Of a stretch of DNA of 64,000 bases, positions 60,823 to 64,000 are shown piece by piece. The position numbers and the translations under genes were made by a program. This stretch comes from Maricaulis virginensis. Its GTDB lineage: Bacteria > Pseudomonadota > Alphaproteobacteria > Caulobacterales > Maricaulaceae. The DNA is taken from the NCBI RefSeq assembly GCF_027922185.1, contig NZ_BSFE01000004.1, forward strand, positions 62,001 to 126,000, written 5' to 3'. The number at the start of each line of letters is the position of its first letter. Position 1 is the stretch's first letter. Under the pieces are notes generated by a model. The model was not told the origin of the DNA and searched no databases. It was given only the letters and a program-made list of their open reading frames with translations.

Positions 60823-61144
60823 TGCCGGAAGCGTGCGGATTATGCCTCCGCTATTGTATGATGTCCGCGGTAGACCGGCTGTAATCTACTTTGTGTGCCG
60901 GTGAACCCGAAATCCCAATTCCAACAGTCTGACTTCCCCAGACCAACGGGCAATTACGGACAAGCTTCGGGCGATCGCGGACATCCTTTCGCGATCTTTT
61001 CAGCGCCTTGATCGACCATCCCTGTAGCGGTTCGGGTCCAGATCAGACTTTCGGATCCGATTCAGATGCCAGGTGTTCGTCCAGTCCCTGACGCGGACGG
61101 TGCCTCATAGAACTGAACCGCCATCCATGCCTGCCGCGAGAGCC
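60823..61144. other. intergenic DNA between integrase remnant and the FNR-type promoter
   Basis: I see no gene in this stretch. Base composition returns towards that of the surrounding chromosome by about 61050, which may mark the right edge of the foreign patch. Confidence 0.5.
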
Positions 61145-61186
61145 TTGACGCAGGTCAAACCCTTGCGTGCCCGGCGCTGCAATACT
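61145..61186 (+). promoter_or_regulatory. FNR/FixK-type box and -10 element before the pcm-esterase gene
   Basis: TTGAC-GCAG-GTCAA at 61145-61158 is a perfect FNR/FixK-class dyad. The hexamer AATACT at 61181-61186 falls exactly where the -10 element of a class II activated promoter would be (box centred at -41.5). Transcription would start near 61193, 18 bases before the ATG. Confidence 0.7.
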
Positions 61187-61210
61187 GCTGGCGTGAAGCA
61201 GGAGCGAGCG

Positions 61211-63220
61211 ATGAGCGGGTATGAAAGGCAGCGCGCTGCGATGGTGGAGCGCCAGGTCCGCGGCCGCGGCGTGCGCGATCCCCGGGTGCTCGCGGCCATG
61301 ATGCGTCTGCCGCGCGAATGCTTCCTCGCGCCGTCGGACGCCGCGATCGCCTATGAGGATATTCCGCTTCCCATCGGCCATGGCCAGACCGCAACCCCGC
61401 CCCGGCTTGTCGCCTTCATGGCCGAGGCACTGGATCTGTCCGAAGACGAAACCGCGCTCGAAGTCGGCGGCGGATCGGGCTATGCCGCCGCCATCCTCGC
61501 CGACCTTTGCCGTCATGTCTCGGTCGTGGAGCGGATCGATGCGCTGGCCGATCATTGCAGGACGGTCTTCCACCAGTTGGGCATAACCAATATCGACGTG
61601 CGTTGCGGCGATGGACGCAAGGGCTGGCCGCGCCAGGCCCCGTTCGACGCAATCCTGGTCTCCATGACCGTCGCCGATATCCCGCAGGCCCTGCTGAGCC
61701 AGCTCGCCCCCGGCGGGCGGCTCGTCGCACCGGTGGGCGCAACCCCGGCCGGTCAGGAACTGGTCCGCATAACCCGAACCGGAGAGGACCGCTTCGTCCG
61801 GGAGGACATTGCCGACATTCGTTATGTCGCGCCGCTGGGCGGCGAGGACGAGGCAGAGGCGCCGCCGCCCCCGGACGCGCCGTCGTCCTGGCCGCCGCGC
61901 CTTGTCGAACGGCGCCCCGTGACCGACCTGTCGACGGTGAGCCTCATCGCGGCCCACGGCGAAACCGCGGCAGCGCCGGAAGCGATCGACATCCGGCCCC
62001 TGCTCGACCGCATCGGCGACGCACGGGTTGTCCTGATCGGCGAGGCCACGCATGGCACGCATGAATTCTATACCCTGCGCGCAAGGATCAGCCGGGCGCT
62101 CATCGCAGAGCGCGGGTTTGACTTCGTGGCCGTCGAGGCTGACTGGCCGGATGCGGCCCGGATCGATCACTATGTCCGCCACAAGGAAGCCGTGCCGGCC
62201 GAATGGACCGCCTTCGCGCGGTTCCCGACCTGGATGTGGCGTAATGAAGAGACCCGCGATTTTGCCGACTGGCTGCACAGCTGGAACAAGGAAAGAGAGC
62301 CGGATCGCCGGGCCGGCTTTCATGGTCTCGATCTCTACTCGCTCTATCTCTCGGTCCAGCAGGTCCTCAATCACCTCGAAACGGTCGACCCCGATATCGC
62401 CACCATTGCGCGGCAGCGCTATGCCTGCCTGACGCCCTGGGAAACGGACCCGGCCGCTTACGGCCATGCTGCCCTCACGGGCGCCTACCGGGATTGCGAG
62501 CAGGATGTGTTGAACGTCCTGGTCGCCCTCCTGCGCAGCCGCAACGCATGGCAGGCGATGGCAGAAGGCGCCTTTTTCGACGCCGAGCGCAATGCGCGGC
62601 TGGTCGCAAGCGCCGAGCGCTATTATCGCACGATGTATTACGGATCGCGCGCGTCCTGGAATCTGCGCGACACCCATATGTTCGAAACGCTGGAAAGCCT
62701 CCTGGACCACTACGGTCCGCGCTCCCGCGGGATCGTGTGGGCTCACAACTCCCATCTCGGGGACTCGGCTGCGACGGAGATGTCGGCCCGCGGCGAGTTC
62801 AATATCGGGCGCCTCGCCCGCGCCCGATGGGGATCGAAAGTCTATTCTATCGGCTTCGGTACCGATCACGGCCGGGTCGCGGCCGCGAGCGACTGGGGCG
62901 GCCCGCTGCAATACAAGACGATCCGTCCGGCGCACCCGCAGAGCTATGAACGCCTCTTTCACCTGAGCAATCAGCCCTGCCTGCTTCTGCCCTTGCGCAA
63001 GGGCAAGGCTGTTGTCCGAGAATACCTGTCATCACCGCGCCTGGAACGCGCGATCGGCGTCATCTACCGGCCCGAAAGCGAGCGGTTCAGCCACTATTTC
63101 GAAGCCGATCTGCCGCGCCAGTTCGATGAATATGTCTGGATCGACGAAACGAGCCCGGTCCGGGCGCTGGACACCAGCGTGTGCGACGGTGTGCCCGATA
63201 CCTACCCCTTCGGCCTGTAG
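61211..63220 (+). CDS. protein-L-isoaspartate methyltransferase fused to an erythromycin esterase-type domain
   Basis: The 669-residue protein has a Pcm domain at about 1-210 (YERQRAAMVERQVRGRGVRD, LPIGHGQTATPPRLVAFM, LEVGGGSGYAAAILADL as the AdoMet site). An acidic proline linker follows, then an erythromycin-esterase domain at about 250-665 (VVLIGEATHGTHEFYTLRARI, FVAVEADWPDAARIDHYV, WAHNSHLGDS). The first part would repair isoaspartate in aged proteins. The second belongs to a family named for drug hydrolysis, but most members have other, unknown substrates. AGGAGCG before the ATG at 61211 sets the start. An FNR-type promoter precedes it. Confidence 0.9.
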   Translation: MSGYERQRAAMVERQVRGRGVRDPRVLAAMMRLPRECFLAPSDAAIAYEDIPLPIGHGQTATPPRLVAFMAEALDLSEDETALEVGGGSGYAAAILADLCRHVSVVERIDALADHCRTVFHQLGITNIDVRCGDGRKGWPRQAPFDAILVSMTVADIPQALLSQLAPGGRLVAPVGATPAGQELVRITRTGEDRFVREDIADIRYVAPLGGEDEAEAPPPPDAPSSWPPRLVERRPVTDLSTVSLIAAHGETAAAPEAIDIRPLLDRIGDARVVLIGEATHGTHEFYTLRARISRALIAERGFDFVAVEADWPDAARIDHYVRHKEAVPAEWTAFARFPTWMWRNEETRDFADWLHSWNKEREPDRRAGFHGLDLYSLYLSVQQVLNHLETVDPDIATIARQRYACLTPWETDPAAYGHAALTGAYRDCEQDVLNVLVALLRSRNAWQAMAEGAFFDAERNARLVASAERYYRTMYYGSRASWNLRDTHMFETLESLLDHYGPRSRGIVWAHNSHLGDSAATEMSARGEFNIGRLARARWGSKVYSIGFGTDHGRVAAASDWGGPLQYKTIRPAHPQSYERLFHLSNQPCLLLPLRKGKAVVREYLSSPRLERAIGVIYRPESERFSHYFEADLPRQFDEYVWIDETSPVRALDTSVCDGVPDTYPFGL

Positions 63221-63232
63221 GGCGGCTGGCAA

Positions 63233-63274
63233 TTGACAAAGGTCAACGCCCGGCCGGCCCGGTCATCATATCCT
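63233..63274 (+). promoter_or_regulatory. FNR/FixK-type box and -10 element before hsp20
   Basis: TTGAC-AAAG-GTCAA at 63233-63246 is a second perfect FNR/FixK-class dyad. TATCCT at 63269-63274 lies at the -10 position expected for a class II promoter, giving a start near 63281. The spacing is the same as at the upstream gene. Confidence 0.72.
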
Positions 63275-63327
63275 TGCCAACGCTGCTACCGGCCTCCGGC
63301 CGGCTACTGGAAGAGAGGTATGAGACC

Positions 63328-63828
63328 ATGAGAATGCAATCCCTCCTGAACCCGCTCAGCCTGCGCCGCCAGAATGCTGAATCGCGATTGTGGCCCGCTG
63401 AAATGCGCCGGATTCACGATGAAGTGGACCGCGTCTTCGGCGATCTCTTCGCCAGCACGCAATTGCCGCTGACGAATGGCGACGGGACCGAGGCCTTTTT
63501 CGCCGACATGGATATCTGCGAGAGCGACGATGCCGTGGAGGTCACGCTGGACGTGCCCGGCCTCAAGCGGGACGAGATCGAGATCGACCTGGCCGGTGAC
63601 CGCCTCACCGTCTCCGGCAAGCGCGAATGGAAAGAGGAAAAGAAGGACAGGAATTATTATCGGGCCGAGCGCGGGCATGGCGAATTCTCCCGCTCCGTCC
63701 GCCTGCCCGACGAAGTCGATGCTGCCAAGATCAAGGCGGACCTCAAGGACGGGGTGCTCCGGATTCACCTGCCCAAGGCGCCCCAGGCCAAACAGGCCCG
63801 CAAGAAAATCGAGATCCACGCCAGCTGA
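63328..63828 (+). CDS. Hsp20/alpha-crystallin family small heat-shock protein
   Basis: The 166-residue chaperone holds unfolding proteins without ATP. The alpha-crystallin domain spans about residues 60-155 with ADMDICESDDAVEVTLDVPGLKRDEIEI, SGKREWKEEKKDRNYYRAERGHGEFSRSVRLP and the KDGVLRIHLPKA strand. The ATG at 63328 starts the MRMQSLLNPLS N-terminus. Regulation by the FNR-type box rather than by a heat-shock promoter is suggested by the upstream DNA. Confidence 0.93.
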   Translation: MRMQSLLNPLSLRRQNAESRLWPAEMRRIHDEVDRVFGDLFASTQLPLTNGDGTEAFFADMDICESDDAVEVTLDVPGLKRDEIEIDLAGDRLTVSGKREWKEEKKDRNYYRAERGHGEFSRSVRLPDEVDAAKIKADLKDGVLRIHLPKAPQAKQARKKIEIHAS

Positions 63829-63858
63829 CCGCCCCCGAATACCCGAACGAGGTACACC

Positions 63859-64000
63859 ATGCAGGTCAAGGATATCATGACGCCCAATGCAACGACGATC
63901 CAGACCGGCGCGTCGCTGACACGGGCTGCTTACCTGATGCGCGATGCCAATATCGGCTTCATTCCGGTCGTCGACGGCAAACGCCTTGTGGGGATAATCA
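63859..64000 (+). CDS. CBS-domain protein, N-terminal part (cut by window edge)
   Basis: The 47 visible codons read as a CBS domain start: MQVKDIMTPNATTIQTGASL followed by AAYLMRDANIGFIPVVDGKRLVGII. CBS pairs bind adenine nucleotides and sense energy or redox state. It begins 30 bases after the hsp20 stop, so it is probably in the same FNR-controlled transcript. Confidence 0.85.
   Translation, partial: MQVKDIMTPNATTIQTGASLTRAAYLMRDANIGFIPVVDGKRLVGII

Overview
The window is GC-rich alphaproteobacterial chromosome, packed with short operons and convergent genes whose ends often overlap. Gene order around recG-sdhE-mfd and dacC-like-tmk-holB-tatD, together with a PopA-like REC-REC-GGDEF protein with an intact I-site but a ruined active site, suggests a stalked or dimorphic lineage (Caulobacterales/Maricaulales/Hyphomonadaceae). 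This is inference from gene content; there is no rRNA in the window to confirm it.

Layout. 0-9 kb: a TetR regulator, a minus-strand sulfur amino-acid operon (cysK-sseA-metC plus a 54-residue membrane protein), a DUF6134 secreted protein, a photolyase, kdsA, a DUF3089 hydrolase-fold protein lacking its nucleophile, and a DUF502 membrane protein. 9-23 kb: recG facing away from sdhE-mfd, an XRE regulator with a membrane tail, the PopA candidate, a CaiB/AMACR-type enzyme, a pentapeptide-repeat protein, a possible small RNA, a WYL regulator and a YihY/BrkB membrane protein. 23-31 kb: the scoAB CoA-transferase, an RND pump and its adaptor, and a 1-kb intergenic tract made of palindromic repeats. 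31-45 kb: sdaA, a TetR/DUF2855 divergent pair, kynA-kynU, a HupE/UreJ protein, an internally duplicated secreted protein, an M2 peptidase, an M14 carboxypeptidase coupled to a YaiI-type protein, and msrPQ.

45-58 kb: an overlapping operon of a GNAT-nitrilase fusion, a second GNAT and an RLAN/ATP-grasp ligase (the best candidate for an uncharacterised pathway), two tandem entericidin-like lipoproteins, a second pentapeptide-repeat protein, tRNA-Ser(UGA), rlpA and the dacC-like-tmk-holB-tatD-MBL operon. 58-61 kb is a lower-GC, gene-poor patch with remains of tyrosine integrase genes. 61-64 kb carries a Pcm/erythromycin-esterase fusion, an Hsp20 and a CBS-domain gene. Both transcription units there start with a perfect TTGAC-N4-GTCAA FNR/FixK-type box at the spacing of an activated promoter, so this end of the window looks like part of a low-oxygen stress regulon.

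Several families of short palindromic repeats are scattered between genes: a covarying 45-bp hairpin pair, an approximately 85-107 bp element with inverted ends in three copies, a 167-bp element with 11-bp inverted ends, and a nested A-B-B-A array near 30 kb. Starts were chosen from ribosome-binding sites, operon overlaps and where family similarity begins; doubtful ones are flagged.
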